A stretch of 8,794 bases of DNA from an uncultured Clostridia bacterium (GCA_937915515.1 CALGIK010000101.1:1-8794), one strand, 5' to 3'; positions 1 through 7,095 are shown, numbered from the stretch's first letter. Made by a program: numbers and translations. Notes: a model not told the origin generated them from the letters alone.

Positions 1-724
1 GGTGCTGAACAACAGTTTTTCCGCTGCCAAAAGGCCCCGGAACAGCGGCAACGCCGCCGCGCGCCACAGGGAAAAGCGTATCGATAACTCTCTGTCCTGT
101 TACCATAGGTTCATAAGGGGGGAGTTTTTGTTTATAGGGACGGCTTTTGCGTACAGGCCAACGCTGCAGCATACATATATCGACAACATTTTGGTCTGTC
201 TCTATTTTAGCTATTGTTTGGTCTATGTTAAAATCGCCTTCGTAAATTTCCGTCAAACGGCCTTTTATACCAAAAGGCACTGTTATTCGGTGTGTAACTA
301 TAGATGTTTCTTTTACCGTACCTAAAATATCGCCTGCGCTGACCGACTCTCCGACAGTAATACAAGGCTTAAAATGCCACAGTTTTTGGTGGTCTAAGTT
401 ATTAATGCTTACACCGCGGTGAATCCTGTCGCCGTATTTATCTTTTAAAGCTGTCAGCGGACGTTGAATTCCGTCAAAAATACCTTCAATAAGCCCCGGA
501 GCAAGCTCCACCGACAACGGCTCGCCTGTAGAGGTCACCGTTTCGCCTACGCCTAATCCGGTGGTTTCTTCATAAACCTGAATACTTGCCCTGTCGCCCC
601 GTAGTTCGATTATTTCGCCAATCAAGCCGGTTTCGCTGACGCGCACGACGTCGTACATTTTACTGTCCGCCATATTTTCCGCCACAATCAGCGGTCCGGA
701 CACTTTTATGATTTTGCCTTGCAT
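1..724 (-). CDS. ntpA: V/A-type ATPase catalytic subunit A, N-terminal 241 codons (cut by window edge)
   Basis: Reading the minus strand from the ATG at 724-722 gives an open frame of 241 codons that runs off the left edge. It starts [18 protein letters not shown], the typical beta-barrel opening of A subunits. The A-specific insertion follows (about residues 110-190), then [28 protein letters not shown] and the P-loop GPFGSGKT at residues 230-237 (bases 14-37), followed by [12 protein letters not shown] separates this from F-type beta subunits, which have GGAGVGKT. The subunit hydrolyses or makes ATP at the A/B interface of the cytosolic V1 head. The remaining roughly 350 residues, with the Walker B and catalytic Glu, lie outside the window. 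The start follows the ntpG stop directly (TAAATG), with GAGGA seven bases upstream of the ATG. There is no sign of damage. Confidence 0.96.
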   Translation of the reverse strand, partial: MQGKIIKVSGPLIVAENMADSKMYDVVRVSETGLIGEIIELRGDRASIQVYEETTGLGVGETVTSTGEPLSVELAPGLIEGIFDGIQRPLTALKDKYGDRIHRGVSINNLDHQKLWHFKPCITVGESVSAGDILGTVKETSIVTHRITVPFGIKGRLTEIYEGDFNIDQTIAKIETDQNVVDICMLQRWPVRKSRPYKQKLPPYEPMVTGQRVIDTLFPVARGGVAAVPGPFGSGKTVVQH

Positions 725-1045
725 TTATTTGTCCTCTTTGCTTAAAATATCTAAGCCCAAAGCTTTTTCGCTCAGTTTTTTTAATAATTTGCTTCCGCTG
801 CCGTTATTTCCGTCTTTACCGGGCAGCGTTATAATAATAGGATAGGTTTCGTCGTCAAATTTCTTTATTATATCTTCGGTAAGTTCCGCAAAAGTGTCGG
901 TAATAAAAATAACCTTATAGTTTTTTGCCAGTCTTTTTAGCGTATCGACGGCATCAATTGCGGTAACTCCGAAAGTATCCACGCCTGCCGCTTTAAAACA
1001 CAATATGCTCTCGCTGTCGCCCATTAAGGCTAAATTAGTTTTCAT
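725..1045 (-). CDS. ntpG: V/A-type ATPase subunit F (central stalk; NtpG)
   Basis: This 106-residue protein has the usual length and Rossmann-like pattern of the V-type F subunit. It has an N-terminal strand and turn MGDSESILCFKAAGV (residues 8-22), a middle strand KVIFITDTFAELTEDI (44-59), then YPIIITLPG (68-76) and a C-terminal helix ending EKALGLDIL. F binds the D subunit in the rotating central shaft and modulates ATPase activity. The gene overlaps the ntpC stop by 11 bases. Its ATG has its own GAGGG six bases upstream, inside the end of ntpC, so translation is probably coupled. The symbol follows Enterococcus hirae naming, where ntpG encodes the F-type subunit; other systems call it atpF or ahaF. 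Confidence 0.93.
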   Translation of the reverse strand: MKTNLALMGDSESILCFKAAGVDTFGVTAIDAVDTLKRLAKNYKVIFITDTFAELTEDIIKKFDDETYPIIITLPGKDGNNGSGSKLLKKLSEKALGLDILSKEDK

Positions 1046-2000
1046 AACATTCCCTCAGCCTTGCGTTTATCTGCGTCTTATCTAAACCACTTTCTATTCC
1101 CACAACAATAATGTTGACGTTTGTTATTTCGTTTTGTTTGTATAAGCAATAAAGTAAAAACTGTTTTTCGTTGTCAAGATCAAATCTGTCTTCCTTAAGC
1201 CTTTTGAGTAAAAAACTGTCCGACTCGTTTTCGCTTATAACCAGCGGGCGACCTTCTTTTGCGTCGGCAAAAATCTTTTTTAAAAATTCGTGCGTTTCGT
1301 CGATTACAAATTCGTTTTTAATGTAGTCGTATCCCTTATGTGCAATTTCTTTTATGCGCTCCAATTTTAATTTGCCGCCGCCAATAAACATTTCTTCAAT
1401 TAAATTTTCGTCACCGTCAGCTCTAAAAGCAGCAATTAGGTTGACATAATCAATTTTTTTGATAAGAGCTTCTTTAAGTAAGGACATCTTTATTTTTTGT
1501 TTTAGATAATCGTAATAAGCTTTTATAAACAAATTGTTAACCAAAAAACCGTCGGCATTTTTCTCTACAAACATAGTATCGGCATTTTCTAAAGCAGTTT
1601 TTAGTGAAGGATGAAGCTGATCGTAGTCATCCTCTTTTATCCATTGCGCTAATTTGTTGACATCAATTAGCCCTAACGAATTTGTCATATTTGATGAATC
1701 AAATTTTAGGTATTTGCTTTTAATCAACGCTTCGGCGTTAAAAAAATCATATCGGCTCAAAAAATACTCCTTAAGCCCGACAAAAGGACACTGATTTTTA
1801 ATAAGGTCAACCAGAGCGTTGGTTTCGTTATCCGACGCTGTTTTTAAATCGGTTGCCCCTTGACCGAAATTAGCTTCCTGCGCAATTTTAAACGCCGCTT
1901 GCCCGCTAACACAGTCGAGCATTCTGTTGTATCTGTCTTTTCCGATAAGCTTTGACAGATATGATACTGCCAAAACACCGGCAAAAATTGCATCGCTCAT
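1035..2000 (-). CDS. ntpC: V/A-type ATPase subunit C (d-type, rotor socket)
   Basis: This 321-residue, mostly helical soluble protein sits where subunit C is found in ntp operons, between E and G. It opens MSDAIFAGVLAVSYLSKLIGKDRYNRML, matching the family's pattern of an early A-V-x-YL-S-K-L/I-L segment and a Y-x-R-ML turn. Later it has the KLIAAFRAD-like segment YVNLIAAFRADGDENLIEE and the ending INARLRECYEN. Family members run to roughly 320-350 residues, so this is full length. The protein is the funnel-shaped socket joining the D/F shaft to the membrane K ring. Its start overlaps the ntpE stop by four bases (ATGA). No good Shine-Dalgarno precedes the ATG, so translation probably depends on ribosomes finishing ntpE. 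Confidence 0.92.
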   Translation of the reverse strand: MSDAIFAGVLAVSYLSKLIGKDRYNRMLDCVSGQAAFKIAQEANFGQGATDLKTASDNETNALVDLIKNQCPFVGLKEYFLSRYDFFNAEALIKSKYLKFDSSNMTNSLGLIDVNKLAQWIKEDDYDQLHPSLKTALENADTMFVEKNADGFLVNNLFIKAYYDYLKQKIKMSLLKEALIKKIDYVNLIAAFRADGDENLIEEMFIGGGKLKLERIKEIAHKGYDYIKNEFVIDETHEFLKKIFADAKEGRPLVISENESDSFLLKRLKEDRFDLDNEKQFLLYCLYKQNEITNVNIIVVGIESGLDKTQINARLRECYEN

Positions 2001-2572
2001 ACCTGCAACAACCTGTTTAATACTTCTTTTTGCAACTGATTTTTTTGCTGTTCCAAAAGCGTTTCAAAGGTTAAATTTTTGTCGTAATTCTTCCCTTTTA
2101 AAATTATACCGCCGCTAAAATCGCCAAAAAAATCTGCAATCGACAGCTTTTTATTAAAAAAGTCAGCACTTTCTTTTAACGCTTTTAAATCCGTATTGTT
2201 TTTTTTGCTCAAAACGATAATATCATTTTCTTCGGCATAAAGACTGATAAGCTTAAGGATAAATTGAGTATAAGCTTTTTTGTCCAAAGCGCAAAGCTTT
2301 TCCTTTGCTCTTTCAAAAGCCATATCGACACATTGCACTTTTGCGGCAAGCAACGCTTTTTTAGCGTCAATTTCCGCAACGATAGCTGTGCGCGCGATAA
2401 TTTTATCCGCTTCTATACGGAGCGTTATATCGTTTTGCTGTTTTATTTCCAATGCTTTATTTTTTTCAGCAATAAGCAACTCGTCCGAATCAGCTCTTGC
2501 ATTAGCCACAATAGACTGAGCGGAAGATTTAGCATCGGATAATATTCTTTCTATCAATCCGTTTTCTGACAT
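1997..2572 (-). CDS. ntpE: V/A-type ATPase subunit E (peripheral stalk)
   Basis: This 191-residue protein has the subunit E layout. A long charged coiled coil fills residues 1 to about 100, rich in Ala, Glu and Lys. It is followed by a small globular C-terminal domain with the family hallmark GGIILKGKNYDKNLTFETLLE (residues 154-174), close to the usual GG-x-x-L...D-x-x-N-x-x-F-E/D-x-L. E pairs with NtpF (G-type) to form the peripheral stalks that hold the A3B3 head against the membrane subunit I. The gene begins 12 bases after the ntpK stop, with only a weak GGA upstream. It ends in a four-base overlap with ntpC. Length and order match other bacterial V-type operons. Confidence 0.93.
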   Translation of the reverse strand: MSENGLIERILSDAKSSAQSIVANARADSDELLIAEKNKALEIKQQNDITLRIEADKIIARTAIVAEIDAKKALLAAKVQCVDMAFERAKEKLCALDKKAYTQFILKLISLYAEENDIIVLSKKNNTDLKALKESADFFNKKLSIADFFGDFSGGIILKGKNYDKNLTFETLLEQQKNQLQKEVLNRLLQV

Positions 2573-2584
2573 TTTGTTTTTCCG

Positions 2585-3067
2585 TTAAACTATTATGTTT
2601 TGAGTCATCAAAATACTGACAACCAATGCCAAAATGGCATACGTCTCGACCATGGCGGGATAAAGAATCAACTTGCCCGATGTCAAATCGCTTTTAGCCA
2701 AAGCCTTAAGTCCTCCTACGGCAGTCATACCTTGAATAATCGCAGATAAAAAACCTACAATAGCAAGCGGCATACATGCAATAAACATTTCCCAGCCTTG
2801 TGAACCGGTAAGCTGAGCTATTTTAGTGTAGTTGATTAATCCCAAAACAAAACCGTAAAGACCTTGCGTGGAAGGCAAAACGGATAAAATCATTACAGAA
2901 CCGTTCTTCTTCGGTCTTTCCGTCAGTACCGCTGCCGCAGTAATTCCGGTAATCCTTAATCCGATAGCGCTGCCCAGTCCGCATAGCAGTACGCATAAAG
3001 CAACACCTACACCTCCGATAAGAGGTGCAAGATTAACAGCCTCGCCTTCTAAAAGAAATGACAACAT
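2585..3067 (-). CDS. ntpK: V-type ATPase subunit K (membrane rotor ring), Na+-type
   Basis: This 160-residue proteolipid has four hydrophobic helices (about 13-35, 58-80, 95-120, 133-157), a duplicated hairpin as in V-type c subunits. The second hairpin carries the ion-binding Glu141 in AMVETYAIL. The first has Gln68 at the matching place in LPSTQGLYGF. The E. hirae NtpK sodium pocket (L61, T64, Q65, Y68, Q110, E139, as I recall it) aligns with L64, T67, Q68, Y71, Q112 and E141 here. All are kept, which predicts Na+ translocation. The ATG has a strong GGAGG seven bases upstream and sits after the only long gap in the operon. This fits the need for many K copies per complex. Confidence 0.95.
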   Translation of the reverse strand: MLSFLLEGEAVNLAPLIGGVGVALCVLLCGLGSAIGLRITGITAAAVLTERPKKNGSVMILSVLPSTQGLYGFVLGLINYTKIAQLTGSQGWEMFIACMPLAIVGFLSAIIQGMTAVGGLKALAKSDLTSGKLILYPAMVETYAILALVVSILMTQNIIV

Positions 3068-3194
3068 AAAAATTCCTCCATAATTAATTGATTATGTCAA
3101 TCCGTAAAACGGATATTGATATTTTTTTATCTTAACGCTCAAGCATTTTTACAGCATAACTGCTTTAGGATAAAAGCAATTTTAATTTTTATTA
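3068..3194 (-). promoter_or_regulatory. Intercistronic ntpI-ntpK region with two stem-loops
   Basis: This 127-base A+T-rich gap is the only sizeable spacer in the operon. Two inverted repeats are visible. Near the ntpI stop, TGCTTT (3161-3166) pairs with AAAGCA (3173-3178) across a six-base loop. Nearer ntpK, ATCCGT (3100-3105) pairs with ACGGAT (3109-3114) across three A residues, and can be lengthened by TCAA/TTGA pairing past a small bulge. Neither is followed by a T-run on the minus strand, so they do not look like terminators. The second ends about 20 bases above the GGAGG of ntpK. A role in RNA processing, or in protecting a ntpK-led transcript, is inference. I saw no convincing internal promoter. 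Confidence 0.55.
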
Positions 3195-5195
3195 TTAGGC
3201 TATATCCTTAACGGCATCGTTTTTTGCGGCAACAAGCTGAGTATAATTTAAATTGCTGCCGATAGGACTGAATAATTCGCCCTCGCCTTCGTAAAACTTG
3301 CCAAAATATTCGATAAACTGCAAGCGCGCATCATGGATATAAGCGCCTAAAACGCCCATTCCTATATTAAAGGCGTGCCCTATAACAAGTATTATCACCG
3401 CTCCGATTGTGCCCACAATGCCGGTACTTGCTAATTGCAAACTCATTGTGCTTACGATATTTGCTATCATAGCTCCCGAAAGCATAAGACCGTATAACCT
3501 TGCGTAAGAAAGTAAATCGGCAAAAATGTTAATTAAACCGTATATAGAGGTAAAGCCCTTTACGGCTTTTCCCAATCCTTTAGAGTGACGTCCGCTGGCA
3601 AAAATCTCGACAGCAATGACTGCGCCGCAAATACTTATACCTATATTGTTAAGTAATGCCGGCGGCTCAAATCCCCCAAAAAGTTTAGTATTAAATACTG
3701 ATTGAGAAAACATGGGGAAAAGAAGCAGCATGCCTACAAGAAACAACGCCCATACAAAACCGTCCCAAACGGCGTCCCACACCTGTTTTTGCTTTATCAA
3801 AGTTAGTCCCTTAGAGATAAAACCAAACATAAGGTGTACTGCGCCAAACATAAGACAATACAAAAGTACTTCCTGACTGTTGGTAACAGGGTCGGGGATA
3901 ATTGCTTTCGGCAGCCAATTTATGCCGTTGGCACGAGAAAGCCCAAAAAATCCGCCAAACAAGATACCGAAAATAAAAGCAAATATACCGCCGATACCGA
4001 TTATATAAAGCAGCCGTCGAGTGCCGTTATCTTGTTTTATTTTTCCGGCAAAAAGCAGACAAAGAGTAAGCAAAAGCCCGTAGCCGATATCTGCCATTAT
4101 AAAGCCAAAAAACAAGCTGAAAAAAAACGCTACTATAGTATTTGGATCAAATTCCTTATACACAGGGGGCGAATACATATTTGTAACAAATTCAAACTGT
4201 TTTACCAATTTGTTATTTTCCATAAGAGTAGGAGGCTCGTCCTGTTCCGTTACTTCCTCAAAAGTAAAATAAAGCGCATTGCTAATTTTTGATAATTTTT
4301 CGTTAACTGCGGTTTTAGCCACAACGGGAACAAAGGCTTCGAGGGTAAAAGTAGCCGCCGTTTTTTCAAAATTAGTGGCGTATTCCTGCTTTTGTTTTTC
4401 AAATTGCAGTCTGTCTGCGTAAACTTTCAGCTTGTTTATTTCGCTCGAATAACCGCAGATTTTTTTGATAAGCAAATTATCTTCCTTTTCTATTTCCGCA
4501 GCAGCAGCTTGTAATTGCTTAATCTTTTGAGCGGCAGTTAAATCATAATCAAAAGGACAGCGTGTAAAACTAAGTTCTCCAAGTTTTGCGGCAATTTTTT
4601 CGCTTTCTAAAACGTGGCATGCTACAAAAACAACTGTTCCGTTTTCGCCGACACCGCATTGCATAGTTAAGCTTAAAGGGCATTCGTCATTAATAAAAGC
4701 ATCCAGCTTATTATATCCGTCGCCGCTCAAAGTCCCCAAAATTAAATTGACTTTTTTGGTGTTTTTTATATTCGAAAAAGGCACGTCAACTTTAATATAT
4801 TGCCGCACCGAATTAGCGTTTAAAAGCAGTTTGCTTTTTTCTTGATTGTTTTGGATAAGTTTTTCGCTGAGGTTGTCTGCTTCTTTACATATGCCTTCTA
4901 AATAATCCGCATGATTTTCGATAGAAATAAAATCCTTAAAGGAGATATCAATTACGCTTTCCTTGGGTAAATCTATACCGTTTTTGCGTGAAGTATCACT
5001 TATATATTCGATAATTTTATTGAGATGTACTATTTTTTCGGAAAGATTAACGACGGAATTATCTTCCGTATTTTCTTGCTCTCTTTCGCCGCTTTTTATA
5101 TGGACAGCGCCCGTATCGGCAAGAGCATTTAATAGTTTTTCGCGCTCATACGACATACCTATGAGCTGAAGTCTTGTCATACTAGCTATTGCCAT
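3195..5195 (-). CDS. ntpI: V/A-type ATPase subunit I (membrane stator, a-type)
   Basis: This 666-residue protein has a cytosolic N-terminal half (about 1-350, with coiled-coil stretches near 100-130 and 225-280). A membrane half follows with seven to eight hydrophobic helices, starting IVAFFFSLFFGFIMADIGYG. The helix LLSYARLYGLML has the essential stator Arg (R566), which faces the K-ring carboxylate. The later HDARLQFIEYFGKFYEGEG segment, with Arg624, is also a family hallmark. The ATG at 5195 is chosen because GAGGG lies six bases upstream and the protein then starts MAIASMTRLQLIG, like other family members. A TTG one codon earlier is too close to that site. The gene overlaps ntpF by 14 bases. 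Confidence 0.95.
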   Translation of the reverse strand: MAIASMTRLQLIGMSYEREKLLNALADTGAVHIKSGEREQENTEDNSVVNLSEKIVHLNKIIEYISDTSRKNGIDLPKESVIDISFKDFISIENHADYLEGICKEADNLSEKLIQNNQEKSKLLLNANSVRQYIKVDVPFSNIKNTKKVNLILGTLSGDGYNKLDAFINDECPLSLTMQCGVGENGTVVFVACHVLESEKIAAKLGELSFTRCPFDYDLTAAQKIKQLQAAAAEIEKEDNLLIKKICGYSSEINKLKVYADRLQFEKQKQEYATNFEKTAATFTLEAFVPVVAKTAVNEKLSKISNALYFTFEEVTEQDEPPTLMENNKLVKQFEFVTNMYSPPVYKEFDPNTIVAFFFSLFFGFIMADIGYGLLLTLCLLFAGKIKQDNGTRRLLYIIGIGGIFAFIFGILFGGFFGLSRANGINWLPKAIIPDPVTNSQEVLLYCLMFGAVHLMFGFISKGLTLIKQKQVWDAVWDGFVWALFLVGMLLLFPMFSQSVFNTKLFGGFEPPALLNNIGISICGAVIAVEIFASGRHSKGLGKAVKGFTSIYGLINIFADLLSYARLYGLMLSGAMIANIVSTMSLQLASTGIVGTIGAVIILVIGHAFNIGMGVLGAYIHDARLQFIEYFGKFYEGEGELFSPIGSNLNYTQLVAAKNDAVKDIA

Positions 5196-5499
5196 CAATA
5201 ACCCTCGTCAAAATAAAATCTGATACTTCATCAATTTTTGCCGCAGCTTTTTGCAACAATGCTTGTCCTTGCTCTTTAGCGGCAACTAACCTTTTTTTGT
5301 ACAGGTTTTGTGCGTCTTCATTGATTTTTGAAGCAGCTTGGCTTCGGGCGTTTTTGACGTCCTCAACAACAGAATCTTTTATTTGCTGAACTTGCAAATT
5401 TGTTTGTTGATTGATAGCCAAAGCTTCGGCCTTTGCTTTAGAAACTATACTTTCAGCTTCTGATTCTGCTTTTAAAATACTGTCGATAAGTTCCTTCAT
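5182..5499 (-). CDS. ntpF: V/A-type ATPase subunit G/H-type (peripheral stalk; NtpF)
   Basis: This 105-residue protein is predicted to be almost one continuous coiled coil. It is rich in Ala, Glu, Lys and Gln, starting MKELIDSILKAESEAESIV and continuing with heptad-like spacing to about residue 95. It is the first gene of the operon, as NtpF is in Enterococcus hirae. It would pair with NtpE to form the peripheral stalk linking the catalytic head to NtpI. Sequence conservation in this family is low, so the call rests on composition, length and position. GAGGAG lies only two bases before the ATG, an unusually short spacing. A dyad and a candidate promoter lie just upstream. Confidence 0.88.
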   Translation of the reverse strand: MKELIDSILKAESEAESIVSKAKAEALAINQQTNLQVQQIKDSVVEDVKNARSQAASKINEDAQNLYKKRLVAAKEQGQALLQKAAAKIDEVSDFILTRVIDGNS

Positions 5500-5512
5500 A
5501 TCTCCTCAAATA

Positions 5513-5529
5513 TAAGGTGTATTTTAATT
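5513..5529 (+). repeat. 17-base element, copy 1 (TAAGGTGTATTTTAATT)
   Basis: This copy matches the minus-strand sequence of 5616-5632 at 16 of 17 positions, including 13 consecutive ones. It overlaps the left arm and loop of the dyad at 5515-5536. Confidence 0.6.
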
Positions 5530-5536
5530 TACACCT
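5515..5536. promoter_or_regulatory. Dyad AGGTGTA-N8-TACACCT in the ntpF leader (operator-like)
   Basis: Two perfect 7-base arms, 5515-5521 and 5530-5536, are separated by eight A/T bases. The dyad lies between the candidate ntp promoter and the ntpF ribosome binding site, where a repressor or an RNA hairpin could act. I do not match it confidently to a known regulator. Confidence 0.5.
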
Positions 5537-5548
5537 AATACAATATTT

Positions 5549-5577
5549 ATTGTAAACTATTTAGATATAAAAAACAA
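5549..5577 (-). promoter_or_regulatory. ntpF: Candidate promoter of the ntp operon
   Basis: On the minus strand TTGTTT (5577-5572) is followed after 17 bases by TACAAT (5554-5549). The -10 matches five of six consensus bases and the -35 three of six. Transcription would start near 5542, giving a leader of roughly 40 bases that contains the dyad at 5515-5536. An alternative pair, TTTACA with TGTAAA 17 bases on, overlaps the same stretch. The region is A+T-rich, so chance matches are likely. Confidence 0.4.
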
Positions 5578-5615
5578 GTGGTTTCAATCTTTTACCAAAT
5601 AGTTATTTTTTTATC

Positions 5616-5632
5616 AATTAAAATACACATTA
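5616..5632 (-). repeat. 17-base element, copy 2 (TAATGTGTATTTTAATT on minus strand)
   Basis: This inverted copy of 5513-5529 differs at one base. It lies about 40 bases upstream of the candidate ntp -35 and about 40 bases upstream of the candidate -35 of the rightward gene. It lacks the TACACCT that completes the dyad in copy 1, so it is a single site or half-site. Confidence 0.6.
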
Positions 5633-5673
5633 GCAGACAAATAAGGTGACCCAAAACATATTGTGCTAAATAT

Positions 5674-5702
5674 TTGACGGCAAATAAACATAGTGTTAAT
5701 AT
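5674..5702 (+). promoter_or_regulatory. cyuA: Candidate promoter of the UPF0597 gene, possibly leaderless
   Basis: TTGACG (5674-5679, five of six consensus bases) is followed after 17 bases by TAATAT (5697-5702, four of six). Transcription would start at about 5709, next to the ATG at 5711. The bases before the ATG (ATAAAAAAGT) contain no Shine-Dalgarno, so the transcript may lack a leader. The -10 match is weak. Confidence 0.35.
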
Positions 5703-5710
5703 AAAAAAGT

Positions 5711-6983
5711 ATGGATAAGCACAATATCAAATACGGTATTTATACGCAAATATTAAACAGCGAACTGATAGTCGCTTTAGGCTGTACCGAACCGATAGCC
5801 ATAGCGTTTGCAGCGGCAAAAGCAAGACAAGTTTTAAATGCCTTGCCCGAAAGCGTTGTAGTCGAAGTGTGCGGCAACATAATTAAAAATACAAAAAGCG
5901 TGGTTGTACCAAACACAGACGGCTTAAAAGGGATAAGCTGCGCAGCTGCGGCAGGCATCTTGTTTGGCGACGCCGACAAAAATCTTGAAGTTTTGTCAGC
6001 TATAAAAAAGGAAAATAAAACTGAAATAAAAAATTTTATTGACAGCGGAAAAATAAAAGTTATAGCAAGCGAAAACCCTAAAATCTTTTATATAAAAGTT
6101 TCGGTAAAAGCGGGAGAAAACCATGTTAGCGTTACGATAGAGGATAACCATACTCTTATTACGGAAATTACTCTTAACGGCAAAACTATTTTTAAACCTT
6201 TTTTATCACAGCTATACAGCGAAACAGATAAGCTGTATTCCTACCTCGAAGTTGCCGATATAGTGGATTACGCCGATACGGTCGACCTAAATGAAGTCTC
6301 TTTTGTGCTTAACAGACAGATAGAACTCAATATGGCAATAAGTCAAGAAGGTTTAAAAAACAGTTGGGGCGCAAAAATAGGCAAAATCATATCGGAAAAA
6401 AATTGTGACATAAACAATAAAGCCATTGCGGCGGCGGCTGCAGGCAGCGATGCGCGTATGAGCGGATGCGAACTCCCTGTTGTTATAGTTTCGGGCAGCG
6501 GCAACCAAGGGATTACCGCAAGCGTCCCCGTTATAATTTATTCTCAACATCTAAACAGCGATAAAGAAACATTACTGCGTGCTTTAATTGTCAGCAATCT
6601 GATGACAATACATCAAAAGACAGGCATAGGCAAACTCAGCGCATATTGCGGAGCGGTAAGCGCAGGAGTGGGAGCGGCATGCGGAATCGCATATTTAAAC
6701 GGCGGCAGATACGAGGCAATAGCGCATACGGCGGTGAATTCCCTTGCTATAAGCAGCGACATAATATGCAAAACCAAGCTGCGCCGGCAAAATAGCGGCG
6801 GCAGTATTTGTAGGACTGTTAGGTTATCAAATGTACAAAATGGGTCAGGAGTTTTTAAGCGGCGAGGGTATAATTACAAAAGGCGTTGATAATACGATTG
6901 CTGTTGTCGGCAGGTTGGCAAAGCAAGGCATGAAGGAAACGGATAAGGAAATAATAAAAATAATGACCGAAAGGGAAGTTTGA
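5711..6983 (+). pseudogene. cyuA: UPF0597 L-cysteine desulfidase / L-serine dehydratase-alpha-like (CyuA/YhaM/CdsB) gene, frameshifted
   Basis: The family releases sulfide or ammonia from cysteine or serine, giving pyruvate, with a [4Fe-4S] cluster. Diagnostic segments are VALGCTEPIAIAFAAAKAR (Cys25), GSGNQGI (263-268 region), IHQKTGIGKLSAYCGAVSAG (Cys313) and SSDIIC (Cys353). Cys25, Cys313 and Cys353 correspond to the three cluster cysteines I recall for the Methanocaldococcus enzyme, the last two 40 residues apart in both. After Cys353 the frame breaks: it continues with 39 unrelated basic residues to a stop at 6887-6889. The frame starting at 6768 reads AKPSCAGKIAAAVFVGLLGY and on to KEIIKIMTEREV with a stop at 6981-6983. 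That is the proper family C-terminus. The family motif ICDGAKPSC has lost about eight bases, removing DG and shifting the frame. A sequencing error or a recent inactivation are both possible. Start and N-terminus match the family. Confidence 0.85.
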
Positions 6984-7077
6984 TTAAATAACAATTTCAC
7001 AATAAAAACTATAAAATACTGTAAGGTATGCAAAATTATCAAAAATCACATATTTTTCATAAAATATTTAAAAAGGT
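6984..7077. other. A+T-rich spacer downstream of the UPF0597 gene
   Basis: I found no rho-independent terminator after the broken gene. The stretch holds the first copy of the repeat AAGGTATGCAAA (7023-7034) and otherwise only A+T-rich sequence. Confidence 0.5.
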
Positions 7078-7084
7078 ATGCAAA
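7023..7084 (+). repeat. Direct repeat pair AAGGTATGCAAA
   Basis: Two perfect 12-base copies lie at 7023-7034 and 7073-7084, with starts 50 bases apart. The second runs into the palindrome at 7078-7095. The 50-base spacing is roughly five helical turns, which would place both on one face of the DNA. They may be regulator sites for the gene at 7149. Confidence 0.6.
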
Positions 7085-7095
7085 TTTATTTGCAT
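7078..7095. promoter_or_regulatory. Perfect 18-bp palindrome ATGCAAAT-TT-ATTTGCAT (operator-like)
   Basis: Eight-base perfect arms flank a two-base centre. The right arm overlaps the candidate -35 box of the next gene (TTTGCA, 7089-7094), so a dimeric protein bound here would block RNA polymerase. The first repeat copy at 7028 has only the left half (ATGCAAAA). Confidence 0.6.

Noticed and set aside
2..325. Plus-strand open frame of 107 codons starting GTG
   Set aside because: It lies opposite the well-conserved ntpA coding sequence, has no ribosome binding site inside the window, and its product resembles nothing.
3097..3119. Terminator between ntpI and ntpK
   Set aside because: No T-run follows the stem-loop on the minus strand, and ending transcription here would separate subunits of one complex.
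3834..4292. Plus-strand open frame of 152 codons
   Set aside because: It is antisense to the membrane half of ntpI. Its composition, basic with many Tyr and Lys, is what the complement of that gene would give.
5196..5198. TTG as the ntpI start
   Set aside because: The ATG at 5195 has GAGGG at a six-base spacing and gives the family-like MAIxxM start. The TTG would sit only three bases from that site.
1..5499. F-type ATP synthase operon
   Set aside because: The P-loop GPFGSGKT, the double-hairpin K subunit, the large subunit I and the order F-I-K-E-C-G-A are those of V/A-type enzymes.
5500..5710. Riboswitch or T-box leader
   Set aside because: The leader predicted on either strand is too short and too A+T-rich, and no conserved riboswitch core was seen.
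6755..6785. Programmed ribosomal frameshift in the UPF0597 gene
   Set aside because: A simple shift would still lack the Asp-Gly of the conserved ICDGAK motif, so a deletion explains the sequence better. No slippery heptamer with a following structure is evident.
7023..7095. CRISPR array or mobile-element ends
   Set aside because: There are only two 12-base repeats, with no regular spacers, no transposase and no target-site duplication.
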